Source: Streptomyces sp. NRRL S-31 (GTDB lineage Bacteria; Actinomycetota; Actinomycetes; Streptomycetales; Streptomycetaceae). From it: 26,672 nucleotides of DNA. Made by a program: the position numbers and the translations under genes. Positions 12,636 to 21,268 of this stretch are shown here, one piece after another (position 1 is the first letter of the stretch; every line of letters starts with the position of its first letter). The stretch is from positions 1 to 26,672 of the forward strand of contig NZ_JOCB01000111.1 of assembly GCF_000718775.1 (NCBI RefSeq). Direction: 5' to 3'. The notes under the pieces are model-generated. The model saw only the letters and a list, made by a program, of their open reading frames with translations, was not told the DNA's origin and ran no database searches.

Positions 12636-15431
12636 TCACCGCGGCGGGTCCTGGGACAGGGCGTCGCGGAGCTGGGCCCTGGTGCGGATGCCGAGCTTGG
12701 GGAAGATCTTGTGCAGGTGGTAGCCGACGGTCCGGGGCGAGAGGTACAGCCGGGCCGCTATGTCGCGGTTGGTCAGCCCGCGCGCGGCCAGCTCGGCGAT
12801 CTGGAACTGCTGCGGGGTGAGCGCGCTCACCGGGCTCGGTTCCGTCGCGGCCGGCGCTCCCGTGGCCCGCAGCTCCGCGGTCGTACGGTCGGCCCAGGGC
12901 CGGGCGTCCAGCCGCTCGAAGCACTCCAGCGCCGCGGTGAGGTACGGCCGCGCCTCGGCGCTGCGCCGCCGCCGGCGCAGCCACTCCCCGAAGTCGAGCC
13001 GGGTGAGGGCCTGTTCGAAGGGCCAGCAGTCGGTGACCGAGCCGGTGACGGAGTCGGTGACGGAATCGACGAGGGAGGCGCGGAAGTGCTCCTCGGCGTC
13101 CTCGCCGTCGCTCAGCAGGGCGGTGGCCCGGTGCAGGACGGCGGCCAGCCGGGGCGAGCGGTCGGCGGCCCGGGCCCGCTCGACGGCGTCCACCACCGCG
13201 CGGGCGTCGTCCGTCCGCTCCGCCCGGACCGCCGCGGCCGCCAGGTCCCCCAGGTGGTACAGGGAGGCGTGGTAGTGGACCGGAGCGGGGCGGACGTCGC
13301 GGGTGAAGGTGGCGCGGAGCTGCTCGTAGGCGTCGGCGTGGTCACCGGCGACGAACGCGGCCATCCCCATGGCGTACCGGTGCCGTACCTGGAGGCTGAG
13401 CGATCGGCGCAGGTCCACGTCGCGTACGGCCTCCAGCGCGCGGGTCCGCCCGGCGACGTGCTCGCCCCGCAGCACGTTCAGCGTCGCCTGGAGGAGGCAC
13501 GCGCTCACCGTGACGTTGGCGGCCCCCGCTTCCGTCGCCATCCAGAAGGCCTCGTCCGCCGTGTCCCGGGCCGCCTTCCACGAACCGCTCTCGAACAGGG
13601 CGAGCGCCAGCGCGTGCGTCACCGTCGCGTTCGACCCCGCGCTCCCGGCCCGCCGCAGGAGGTCCACGGCCCGGCCCAGCACGCGGACCGCCCGCTCGGT
13701 GTCGTCAAGGATCCAGGCGGCGGCGCCGAGCGCCGTGAGGTCGTTCAGCGACTCCGCTGCCCCGGCGGCCGGCGCCTCCTCCAGCGCCCGTACCTGCCCC
13801 GCCCGGTCGCGGTGCGGATCGATGACGGCCCGGACCCAGAGCCGGGCGGCGGAGTCGGCGGCGCCCGGGTCGTCGACCAGCGCGCTGATCCGCTCCAGTT
13901 CGCTCCGGTGGTACGGCGCCCCGGAGTTGTAGACGGAGGCCGCGGCGGTGCCCAGGGTGCCGATCGCCAGGTCCGGAGCCGACCGGGCGGTGGCCTCGGC
14001 GACCCCGAACAGCAGCGTCAGCGCCTCGTCGTCGCGCAGGGTCACCCCGAGGGCCCAGCCGCCCAGCAGGGACGCCTCGGCACGCACCCGCGGATCCTCG
14101 GTCAGCTCGCCGACGCGCCCGCTGATCTCGCCCACCCACTGCGGGTGGCCGGCGAGCATGGCCGCCCGCGCGGCCGCCAGCAGGCGCCGGGCGCGCGGCT
14201 CCGCCTCCGGTGTCAGCTCCGCGGCGCGTTCCAGCGCCGCCGCGGCCGTCGCGTACCCGCCCCGGGCGCGGGCGCGCTCGGCACTTGCCGCCAGGGCGTC
14301 GGCGACCTCCGCGTCCTGCCCCGTGGCCGCCGCGGCCAGGTGCCAGGCACGGCGGTCCGGCTCCCCGGCGAGGGCCGAGGCCAGCGCGAGGTGGGCCCGT
14401 CGGCGCTCGGCGAAGGAGGCCGCCTGGCAGACGGCCGAGCGGACCAGCGGGTGGCGGAAGTGCACCCGGCCGTCCCCGACCCGCACCAGACCGGCGCGCT
14501 CCGCGGGCGCCAGCGCCTCGACGACGTCCGACGACGGGGCGGCACGGAGCAGTTCGGCCAGCCGTCCGGTGCCCGCCGCGGCGGCCAGCAGCAGCACCTC
14601 CCGCGTGGTCCCGGGCAGCTCCGGCAGGTCGGCGGCGAAGAGGTTCTCCAGACGCGCGGTGAGCGGGAGCGTGGCGGCGCCGTCCCGGCCCGTGCCGCCG
14701 TGACCGCGGGCGAGGGACCGGGACAGCTCGATCAGGGCCAGGGGGTTGCCGGCGGCCTGCTGGAGGACCTGGGACCGGGCCCGGCCGCGCGGCGGGACCG
14801 GCTGGGCGTCCAGCAGCAGCCCGGCCGCCGCCCGGCTCAGCGGGCCGACGGTCACCCGCGGGAAGTCCCGGTCGAAACGGGCCGGTACGGCATCCTCCCG
14901 GGCGGCCAGCAGCAGCACCACCGGCCTCCCCTCCAGGCGCCGGGCGAGAAAGCCCAGCACGTCCACCGAGCCCAGGTCGAGCCACTGGGCGTCGTCCACC
15001 AGCAGGAGCAGCGGCCGGTGGGCCGCGGCGTCGTCGAGGAGGGCGAGCACGCTGACGCAGAGCGACAGCTGGGCCAGGGCCGCCGGGCCCTGCCCCGCCG
15101 GACCGAAGGCCCGGTCGAGCACCTCCCGCCGGGGCGCGGGCAGCGTGTCGCCGGGAAGCAGCGGATGCAGCAGCTGGTGGATGCCCGAGAGCCCCAGCCC
15201 GGCCTCCTCCTCGCTGCCCCGCACCCGCAGTGTGCGCAGACCGCGGGCCCGGCCCCGCTCCGCCGTCCAGTCGACGAGCGTGCTCTTGCCCGCTCCCGGT
15301 TCGCCGACCAGCACCAGCACCTGCGGGCCGGTGCCGTCCACCGCTCCGAGCAGGCCGTCGAGCCGGGACAGCTCGGCGGCTCTGCCCAGGATGCCCGGAT
15401 CGGCGGTGTACTCGGCACCAGCGTGCGTCAC
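12636..15431 (-). CDS. LAL-type LuxR-family transcriptional regulator (AAA ATPase + LuxR HTH)
   Basis: A 931-residue large ATP-binding LuxR regulator. An N-terminal STAND-type ATPase has Walker A GEPGAGKST (residues 43-51) and Walker B LLLLVDDAQWLD (about 140-152), so the nucleotide site looks intact. A long Ala/Leu/Arg-rich helical middle resembling TPR-like repeats follows (about 330-840). The C-terminal LuxR helix-turn-helix is LTPQQFQIAELAARGLTNRD then IAARLYLSPRTVGYHLHKIFPKLGI (about 865-915). LAL proteins usually activate secondary-metabolite or sugar-utilisation genes. The GTG at 15431 has a GGGAG site 7 bases upstream. It is divergent from a second LAL gene, 226 bp away. Confidence 0.93.
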   Translation of the reverse strand: MTHAGAEYTADPGILGRAAELSRLDGLLGAVDGTGPQVLVLVGEPGAGKSTLVDWTAERGRARGLRTLRVRGSEEEAGLGLSGIHQLLHPLLPGDTLPAPRREVLDRAFGPAGQGPAALAQLSLCVSVLALLDDAAAHRPLLLLVDDAQWLDLGSVDVLGFLARRLEGRPVVLLLAAREDAVPARFDRDFPRVTVGPLSRAAAGLLLDAQPVPPRGRARSQVLQQAAGNPLALIELSRSLARGHGGTGRDGAATLPLTARLENLFAADLPELPGTTREVLLLAAAAGTGRLAELLRAAPSSDVVEALAPAERAGLVRVGDGRVHFRHPLVRSAVCQAASFAERRRAHLALASALAGEPDRRAWHLAAAATGQDAEVADALAASAERARARGGYATAAAALERAAELTPEAEPRARRLLAAARAAMLAGHPQWVGEISGRVGELTEDPRVRAEASLLGGWALGVTLRDDEALTLLFGVAEATARSAPDLAIGTLGTAAASVYNSGAPYHRSELERISALVDDPGAADSAARLWVRAVIDPHRDRAGQVRALEEAPAAGAAESLNDLTALGAAAWILDDTERAVRVLGRAVDLLRRAGSAGSNATVTHALALALFESGSWKAARDTADEAFWMATEAGAANVTVSACLLQATLNVLRGEHVAGRTRALEAVRDVDLRRSLSLQVRHRYAMGMAAFVAGDHADAYEQLRATFTRDVRPAPVHYHASLYHLGDLAAAAVRAERTDDARAVVDAVERARAADRSPRLAAVLHRATALLSDGEDAEEHFRASLVDSVTDSVTGSVTDCWPFEQALTRLDFGEWLRRRRRSAEARPYLTAALECFERLDARPWADRTTAELRATGAPAATEPSPVSALTPQQFQIAELAARGLTNRDIAARLYLSPRTVGYHLHKIFPKLGIRTRAQLRDALSQDPPR

Positions 15432-15657
15432 GGTCGTTCTCCCTCGGGCCGGTGGTCAGGACGTCGGCATCCTGTCAGCCGCACCGGCCCCGTCGCACCC
15501 GAGGCCGGACGCGCTCCGCCGCGACCGGGCACGGCCACGGCCACGGCGGACGACCGGTCATCTGACAGAAGCGTCGCCGTCCCGGTACCCCGAATGATGG
15601 CCCCGGCCAGGAAAGACGCCCCCGGCAAGGGCAATCGAGCAGGTCCGGAGCACATGT
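15432..15657. promoter_or_regulatory. Divergent promoter region between the two LAL genes
   Basis: 226 bp with no gene. Inverted heptamers CTGTCAG (about 15472) and CTGACAG (15562-15568) lie on opposite sides. CTGACA at 15562-15567 followed 18 bp later by TACCCC could be a weak promoter for the rightward gene. CACGGC is repeated three times near 15530. None of these is strong evidence. Confidence 0.35.
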
Positions 15658-18600
15658 ATGACCGTCCCCCCGCACCAGCCCCCGGACCGAGCGGAAGCCG
15701 GCCGCCCACCGCGGGGGACGGCGACGCCGCGCCCCCTCGGCCGGGACGGCGAGATCGACCGGATCACGCGGTGCCTCACCCGGCAGCCCGGCGGCCCCCA
15801 GTCGCTGCTGCTCCTCGGGGAGGAGGGGATAGGGCGTACGACACTGCTCCGCCACGTCCGCGACCTGGCCACCGCCCACGGCATGCGGGTGCTGTCGGCA
15901 GCGGGCTGGACGGCGGACCGGCGGCACGCGCGCGCCTGTCTCCGGCAGCTGCTGGCGCCGGTGCTGGACGAGGTGCCCGCCCTGCCGGACCGGCACGGCC
16001 GCGTGCTGACCGCCGCGCTGGACCCCGCCCGCGCGGACGCCCTGCCGGACGACGCCCAGGTGCGGGCGGCCGTGCTGGCGCTGCTGGACCGGCTCGCCGG
16101 GTTCAGCCCCTTACTGGTGACCGTGGACGACGCCCACGACTGCGACCCCGCCTTCCTGGACGCGCTCTGCGCCGGGACCCGCTCCCTGACCGGCCGAGCG
16201 GTGCGGCTCCTGCTCACCGCGCGCGGTGACGCGCCGCCGCCCGGTTCGCCCCCGGACATGGAACGCCTGCACCTGGACCCGCTCGGCGTGCCGGCGGCGG
16301 CGGCGCTGCTGGACCGCCTGCCCGCGCCCCCCACCGGCAGGCGCAGGCTGGAGATCCTGGAGGAGGCCGCGGGCAACCCGCTGGCCCTGGTGGAACTGGG
16401 CCGCCGTGCGCCCGTCCCCGCCCGGGCGGGGCTGACCGGCGCCGGACCGGCGCGGCGCCCCTCCACGGCGCACGCGTTCGGGGCACGGCTCGACGGGCTG
16501 CCCCCGCGGACCGGACGGGCCCTGCTGTACGCGGCCGCCGCGGCGCCGGGCGAGAGCGTCGCCGCCCTCATGGCCGCCCTCGACACCGATGATCTGACGG
16601 TGTGGGCCCCGGCGGAGGCGGCCGGTCTGGTCACGCTGGCCGAGGACCGCGTCGTCTTCCGGCATCCGCTCGCACGGTCGGCCGCGTTCGCGCGCTGTCC
16701 GGCGGACGCCCGGCACCGGGCCCACCGCGACCTGGCCCGGACCGTCGCACGGCCACAGGAGGCGGCCCGGCACCGGGCCGCCGCCACCCTGGGCACGAGC
16801 GAACCCGTGGCCGCCGCGCTGGAGGACTCCGCCTGGCGGCGCGGCGACGCCGTGGAGGCCGCACGGGCTCTGGAACGGGCGGCCCGGCTGAGCCCGCGCC
16901 CGCGGGAACGCACCCGCCGGCTGGCCGAGGCCCTGGTGGCGGCGCAGGCGGTGGGCGACCCCGCCTGGGTACGCGACCTGTACGGCTGCTTCGTCCGGGA
17001 AGCGACCGACCCGGAACACGCGGCCGACGACGCGTTCACCTCCGGCGGTACGACAAAGGGGGCGACCATCGCGGGGCGTACGGCCGGTGACGCGACCGGG
17101 CCGCGACGTTCCGCCGGTTCCACGACCGCCCTCGAAGCCGGCACCGACACGACCGCCCTCGAAGCCGGCACCGACACGACCGCCCCCGACCCCACCGCCG
17201 ACACCACCACTGCGGGCCCCGCCCCCGACGCCACGACCGCCCCCCGCCCCGGCATCGGGGACGCGCGGCTCGCGTGTGCCGCGGCCGGTGCCCTCGCGTC
17301 GGTCCTGTCGCAGGAGTCCGGGCAGCGGGAGGCCGTCGACGTCCTGACGAACATGGCGGAGCACATCCCGGAGGCCGGCCGGCCGGCCGGGCTCGTCGTG
17401 GCGGCCCTCGCAGCGGGCGTCGCCTTCCAGTCCGGCCTGCCCGAGCACCGGGAGACCCTGGCCACGCTGCTGGACCGGACCCCGGAGACCACCCCGTCAC
17501 CCCCGCCCCAGCCCCCCGGGGCCGGGCTGCTGGGCCGTCTGGACACGCCGGACGCCCAGCAGGCCCTGCACGCGTTCGCCACCACCGTGGTCCGGCCGCC
17601 GGCCGCCGTCCACCGGCTGCCGGACCTCGGCCGCCCGCACAGCGCGCTGCACGACGCCCCCGACGCGCTGATCCGCCGGTTGACGGTCGCCATGGTGGCC
17701 TACCACGCGGACGAGGCGGACATGCGCCTGGCCGAGCTGCGCAAGGCGGACGCCCACCTCGCGGCCTCCCGTGCCTTCGGCGTCCGCGCCTGGTCGGTCC
17801 TCGCCCTCCTGGACACCCTCGTGGCCACCGGACGGTTCGCCGAGGCCGAGTCGCTGGCCCGGGAGGCCGCGGACGAGGCCGCCGTGCTGCGGCTGCCCCG
17901 GCTGCGGGCGGACCTGGAGGCGCAGGCCCTCACCCTGCTGGCACTGCGCGGCACCCTCCCGCCGGAGCCGTGGCTCACCCCCGCGGTCTGGCGTGCCGTC
18001 AGTCTGGAGGAGAACCGGGCCACCCACGCACGGCTGTTGCGCGCCCGGGGGCTCGCCGCCATCACGCTGGGGGACTGGGACGAGAGCTGGCGGCAACTGC
18101 GCGAGCTGTTCACCGCCGACGGCTCGCCGCTGCACCCCTTCCTGTCGCCACGGAGCATCACCGAACTCGCCGTGGCCGCCCAGCGGACCGGCCGGTCGGC
18201 GGAGGTCGTACCGATCCTCGCCCGGGTCCGTGCGGACCAGGGGGAGCGCCCCAGCACCCGGATGACGCTGCTGCTGCACCACGCCACCGCGCTCACCGGC
18301 CCGGACCACGACGCCGAGCAGCACTACCAGCTCGCCCTGGTCAACCACGAGGCGGACCGCTGGCCCTGGGCACGCGCCCACGCCCGCCTCGACTACGCCG
18401 TGTGGCTGCGCCGTCACCGCCGTACCGTGGAGGCCCGCCGGCAGCTGACCGGCGTGCTGGAGACCGCGGAACGCCTGGGCGCCGGTGCGCTCGCGGCGGC
18501 CGCCGCGCGCCAGCTCCGCGCCAGCGGGGCGGCCCGCACCCCGCGCACCGGCGGTCCGCTGGAGCAGCTGACCGCACAGCAACGGCAGATCGTCCAGCTG

Positions 18601-18744
18601 GCCGCGGACGGCCTGTCGAACCGGGAGATCGGTGAACAGCTCTTCCTCTCGCCGCGCACCGTGGGCTCGCACCTCTACCAGGTCTATCCCAAGCTCGGCG
18701 TCAGCCGCCGCCACCAACTGCGTGACCTCCTTGAAGACGGCTGA
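15658..18744 (+). CDS. LAL-type LuxR regulator with altered Walker A (Lys to Arg)
   Basis: A 1028-residue LAL regulator. The ATPase domain begins at LGRDGEIDRI (about 27). Its P-loop reads GEEGIGRTT (54-62): the invariant Lys is Arg60, encoded by CGT next to a rare ATA Ile codon. Walker B is intact (LLVTVDDAHDCD, Asp157-Asp158). The helical middle is interrupted near residues 464-530 by a Thr/Ala/Pro/Asp-rich linker containing two exact TTALEAGTD repeats. The C-terminal LuxR HTH is LTAQQRQIVQLAADGLSNRE then IGEQLFLSPRTVGSHLYQVYPKLGVS (about 965-1020). The ATG at 15658 has GGAG 7 bases upstream. ATP hydrolysis may be impaired; it may instead bind nucleotide as a switch. It is followed by the hydrolase at 18811. 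Confidence 0.92.
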   Translation: MTVPPHQPPDRAEAGRPPRGTATPRPLGRDGEIDRITRCLTRQPGGPQSLLLLGEEGIGRTTLLRHVRDLATAHGMRVLSAAGWTADRRHARACLRQLLAPVLDEVPALPDRHGRVLTAALDPARADALPDDAQVRAAVLALLDRLAGFSPLLVTVDDAHDCDPAFLDALCAGTRSLTGRAVRLLLTARGDAPPPGSPPDMERLHLDPLGVPAAAALLDRLPAPPTGRRRLEILEEAAGNPLALVELGRRAPVPARAGLTGAGPARRPSTAHAFGARLDGLPPRTGRALLYAAAAAPGESVAALMAALDTDDLTVWAPAEAAGLVTLAEDRVVFRHPLARSAAFARCPADARHRAHRDLARTVARPQEAARHRAAATLGTSEPVAAALEDSAWRRGDAVEAARALERAARLSPRPRERTRRLAEALVAAQAVGDPAWVRDLYGCFVREATDPEHAADDAFTSGGTTKGATIAGRTAGDATGPRRSAGSTTALEAGTDTTALEAGTDTTAPDPTADTTTAGPAPDATTAPRPGIGDARLACAAAGALASVLSQESGQREAVDVLTNMAEHIPEAGRPAGLVVAALAAGVAFQSGLPEHRETLATLLDRTPETTPSPPPQPPGAGLLGRLDTPDAQQALHAFATTVVRPPAAVHRLPDLGRPHSALHDAPDALIRRLTVAMVAYHADEADMRLAELRKADAHLAASRAFGVRAWSVLALLDTLVATGRFAEAESLAREAADEAAVLRLPRLRADLEAQALTLLALRGTLPPEPWLTPAVWRAVSLEENRATHARLLRARGLAAITLGDWDESWRQLRELFTADGSPLHPFLSPRSITELAVAAQRTGRSAEVVPILARVRADQGERPSTRMTLLLHHATALTGPDHDAEQHYQLALVNHEADRWPWARAHARLDYAVWLRRHRRTVEARRQLTGVLETAERLGAGALAAAAARQLRASGAARTPRTGGPLEQLTAQQRQIVQLAADGLSNREIGEQLFLSPRTVGSHLYQVYPKLGVSRRHQLRDLLEDG
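17122..17190 (+). repeat. In-frame 27 bp tandem repeat in the LAL linker
   Basis: Two exact 27 bp units (17122-17148, 17149-17175) encode TTALEAGTD twice; a partial third (ACGACCGCC, then diverging) follows at 17176. Being in frame, it changes linker length without breaking the gene. Exact identity suggests recent slippage. Confidence 0.8.
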
Positions 18745-18810
18745 GCCGGGGGCCCGCCCGAGCCGCCCGGCCCCGTCGGCGAGCGGCGCGGCCGGGCCCG
18801 GGGAGGGGGA

Positions 18811-19800
18811 GTGACGCCGGCGGCCTCCCGGGGCCGGCCGGGCGGTGACTCCCGGGCGCGCGTCGTCCTGGACCCGGTGGTACGGCGGCTCGTCACCGCG
18901 TCGGCGCTCCCGCCGTCCCTGGACGACCTCGCCCCCGACACCGGCCGCCAGGCGCTGCGGGAGACGCAGGTGGACCGGATCGAGGACTTCCCCGTGGACG
19001 CGGTGTTCCGGGTGGCCCCCGCCGGGCCGTCCGGGCTGCTCGGCTTCTGGACCGTGCGCCCGGCCGGCGCCACCGGCCCGCTCCCCGCCCTGCTGTACGT
19101 CCACGGTGGCCGCTGGGCGCTCGGCGACGCGCAGACCCATGCCCGTTTCATCAGCGAACTGGTCATCGGCGCGGGCGTGTGCGCCGTCGTCCCCGAGTAC
19201 AGCCGCACCCCCGAGGCCCGCTACCCGGTGGCGCTCGAGGAGTGCCACGCCCTGCTGGAACGGATGGTCTCCCGGGCCGGGGAACTCGGCCTGGACCCGG
19301 ACCGGCTGGCCGTGGCGGGCGACTGCGCCGGAGCCACCCTGGCGGCCGCCGTGACCATGCTGGCGAAGTCCCGAGGCGGGCCGCGGATCACCGCCCAGCT
19401 GCTGTACTACCCGCTCACCGACGCCCGCTGCGACAGCCCCTCGCAGCGGCGGTTCGCCACCGGACACCTGCTCACCCGGCGGGCGCTGCGCGGCTACTGG
19501 GCGCGTTACGTCGCCGATCCGGACCTGTGCGACGAACCCACCGCGTCACCGCTGCGGGCGCGGACGGAGGACCTGGCGGGACTGCCGCCGGCGCTGGTCG
19601 TCACCGCCGAGGCCGACATCGCCCGGGACGAGGGCGAGCAGTACGCGCGCAATCTCTCCGCGGCCGGTGTCGAGACGACCGCCGTACGGTTCCTCGGTAC
19701 GGTCCACGACTTCGTGACGTTGCACGCCCTGCACGACAGCGCGACCACACGGACGGCGGTCGAGACCGGTTGCGCCTTCCTGCGCGCCCGTCTGAGCTGA
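18811..19800 (+). CDS. HSL-family alpha/beta hydrolase with Cys in place of nucleophile Ser
   Basis: A 329-residue protein with the layout of hormone-sensitive-lipase-type esterases. The oxyanion segment is LLYVHGGRWALGD (His98-Gly99-Gly100; the usual fourth position is Arg101). The nucleophile elbow, normally GDSAG or GDSVG, reads VAGDCAGATLA with Cys172 (codon TGC at 19324-19326). The other triad members look present: Asp269 in AEADIARDEGEQ and His299 in LGTVHDF. The PEYSRTPEARYPVALEECHA segment is typical of the family. Cys may give altered, slow or no esterase activity. The GTG at 18811 has a GGGGAGGGGGA site immediately upstream, 66 bp after the LAL gene, so they may be co-transcribed. 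Confidence 0.9.
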   Translation: MTPAASRGRPGGDSRARVVLDPVVRRLVTASALPPSLDDLAPDTGRQALRETQVDRIEDFPVDAVFRVAPAGPSGLLGFWTVRPAGATGPLPALLYVHGGRWALGDAQTHARFISELVIGAGVCAVVPEYSRTPEARYPVALEECHALLERMVSRAGELGLDPDRLAVAGDCAGATLAAAVTMLAKSRGGPRITAQLLYYPLTDARCDSPSQRRFATGHLLTRRALRGYWARYVADPDLCDEPTASPLRARTEDLAGLPPALVVTAEADIARDEGEQYARNLSAAGVETTAVRFLGTVHDFVTLHALHDSATTRTAVETGCAFLRARLS

Positions 19801-19958
19801 GGGCGCGCGGTGCGATCCGACGAACCAGTCGACCGACTGATGCACCGGGCGGTCCCGGCACAGCACGCTCACAACATGCCCACCGTCACAGGACCCCTCC
19901 CCGACAGAGGCTGGTGCCCGCCCGCCTCCCCGAGCCCGCGTACCCGGGTACCGGCCAC

Positions 19959-19987
19959 CCGCCCGGCCGCGCCGTGCGGCCGGGCGG
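19959..19987. terminator. Strong 12 bp-stem hairpin between hydrolase and AraC genes
   Basis: CCGCCCGGCCGC pairs perfectly with GCGGCCGGGCGG over loop GCCGT. It lies about 160 bp after the hydrolase stop and 158 bp before the AraC start. It may be a terminator for the former or a leader structure of the latter; there is no T-tract to decide. Confidence 0.45.
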
Positions 19988-20071
19988 CCGGGCGGCACGG
20001 CGCCGTGCCCGCGGCCGCCGTCACGCCCGGCCGCACCACCGGGGGAAGCGCCCGTGACACCGTCGAGAGCG

Positions 20072-20113
20072 GCCCCCACGGCACCGCCGACGGTCGCCCC
20101 CACGGCACCGCCG
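20072..20113 (+). repeat. 18 bp direct repeat, period 24 bp, upstream of AraC
   Basis: GCCCCCACGGCACCGCCG occurs at 20072-20089 and 20096-20113, ending 31 bp before the AraC start. AraC proteins often bind tandem direct half-sites, so this is a possible operator, but the sequence is also simple GC-rich. Confidence 0.5.
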
Positions 20114-20144
20114 CGCGCACCGGCCGGGCACCGGGAGGCACGCC

Positions 20145-21155
20145 GTGCTGACCGGATCGCCGACCGCCCCCTTCCCGGGGCTCTCCTTCACCACCCGGGA
20201 CGTGGCTCCCGCCGACCGGGTCGCCGCCTGGCAGCGCGCGCTGTCGCGGGTCCTCGTGGACCTGGAGGTCACCGTGGAGCGGGGCCGCCCGTGGGCGGCG
20301 GAACTGGCCACCGAGCGGTGGGGGCCGCTCCAGATCGCCACCGTGGGGTCCGGACCGGGCACGGTCGTGCGCACCGCCCGGTCGGTCGCCGCCGACCGGC
20401 GCACCCACATCCTGGTGCGTCAGCAACTGGACGGCGGCGCGCTGCTCCTCCAGGACGGCCGCACCGCCGAACTGCTGCCCGGCAGCCTGTCCTTCCTCGA
20501 CGCGCGGCGCCCGTTCCGGGTCGTGCTGCCGCGCCCGCAGCGGGCCCGGATCCTCATGGTGCCCCGGGCCCAGCTGCGCCTGGACGAGGGGCAGCTGTCC
20601 GCCCTCACCGCCACCGTGGCGCACGAGGAGGGGGAGGGCGCGGCGGCGCTGCTGCTGCCGTTGCTGCACGGGCTCGTCGAGGAGGTCACCCGGGCCCCCG
20701 CGGGCCGGCGTGAGCGGCTCGCCGGTGTCGCCGCCGAGATCCTGGCCACCGTCGCCCTGGAGCAGGTCGGCAGCCGGTCCGAGACGGGCCTGTGGGAGCG
20801 CATCACGGCCTGTGTGCAGGAGCGGCTGGGCGAGCCCGGCCTCAGCCCGCGGGATCTCGCCGACCAGCACGGCGTCTCCCTGCGCTATCTGCACCGGCTC
20901 TTCCAGCAGCAGGGCACCACCGTCAGCTCCTGGATACGGGCCCGCCGGCTGGAGGCGGCACGGGAGGAACTGGCCCGGCCCGGCGCGGCCCACCGGTCGA
21001 TCGCCGCGGTGGCCGCCCGCTGGGGCTTCGCCAGCCCCTCCCACTTCAGCCGCAGCTTCCGGGAGACGTACGGCGTGTCACCGCTGCGGTGGCGTGAAGC
21101 GGCCCGGACCGCCCGCACGGCACCCGGCGCGGCGGAGCCGCCGACCGGCCCCTGA
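20145..21155 (+). CDS. AraC-family transcriptional regulator
   Basis: A 336-residue regulator. The N-terminal half (about 10-180) is an AraC-binding-like domain: FTTRDVAPADRVAAWQRALSR, then LLQDGRTAELLPGSLSFLDARRPFRVVLPRPQRARILMVPR. The C-terminal half carries the double helix-turn-helix: LSPRDLADQHGVSLRYLHRLFQQQGTTVSSWIRARRLEAA (about 235-275) and IAAVAARWGFASPSHFSRSFRETYGVSPLRWR (about 286-318), a textbook AraC signature. Such proteins are usually activators responding to small molecules. The GTG at 20145 is supported by GGGAGG 6 bases upstream. It may act on itself or on flanking genes; nothing in the sequence settles the target. Confidence 0.93.
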   Translation: MLTGSPTAPFPGLSFTTRDVAPADRVAAWQRALSRVLVDLEVTVERGRPWAAELATERWGPLQIATVGSGPGTVVRTARSVAADRRTHILVRQQLDGGALLLQDGRTAELLPGSLSFLDARRPFRVVLPRPQRARILMVPRAQLRLDEGQLSALTATVAHEEGEGAAALLLPLLHGLVEEVTRAPAGRRERLAGVAAEILATVALEQVGSRSETGLWERITACVQERLGEPGLSPRDLADQHGVSLRYLHRLFQQQGTTVSSWIRARRLEAAREELARPGAAHRSIAAVAARWGFASPSHFSRSFRETYGVSPLRWREAARTARTAPGAAEPPTGP

Positions 21156-21268
21156 CCGGGGGCGGCTGTTCCCTGTCAGACAACACGCGGGGCGCTGACG
21201 GCATGATCACCCCCGTGCCCGGTCCCTACCGTTCGGACCACACGGATCAGGCGGAAGGGGACGGCAAA

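Larger units (their letters stand above)
19801..20144. other. 344 bp non-coding gap, AraC gene leader
   Basis: No supported gene; the open frame from 19810 is Pro/Arg/Gly/Thr-rich with no ribosome site and unlike the neighbours. It holds a 12 bp-stem hairpin (19959-19987), a TACCCGGGTA palindrome at 19941-19950, and an 18 bp direct repeat (GCCCCCACGGCACCGCCG at 20072 and 20096). Confidence 0.5.

Noticed and set aside
12711..16229. 1172-residue plus-strand open frame across both LAL genes
   Set aside because: Low-complexity Arg/Gly/Pro/Val sequence that is antisense to one LAL gene and out of frame with the other; no ribosome site or family match.
15558..17693. 711-residue minus-strand open frame opposite the second LAL gene
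   Set aside because: Ser/Arg/Ala-rich shadow; the plus-strand frame has LAL motifs from end to end.
19810..20151. 113-residue open frame upstream of AraC
   Set aside because: No ribosome site, Pro/Arg/Gly/Thr-rich, contains the hairpin and repeat; not supported as a gene or leader peptide.
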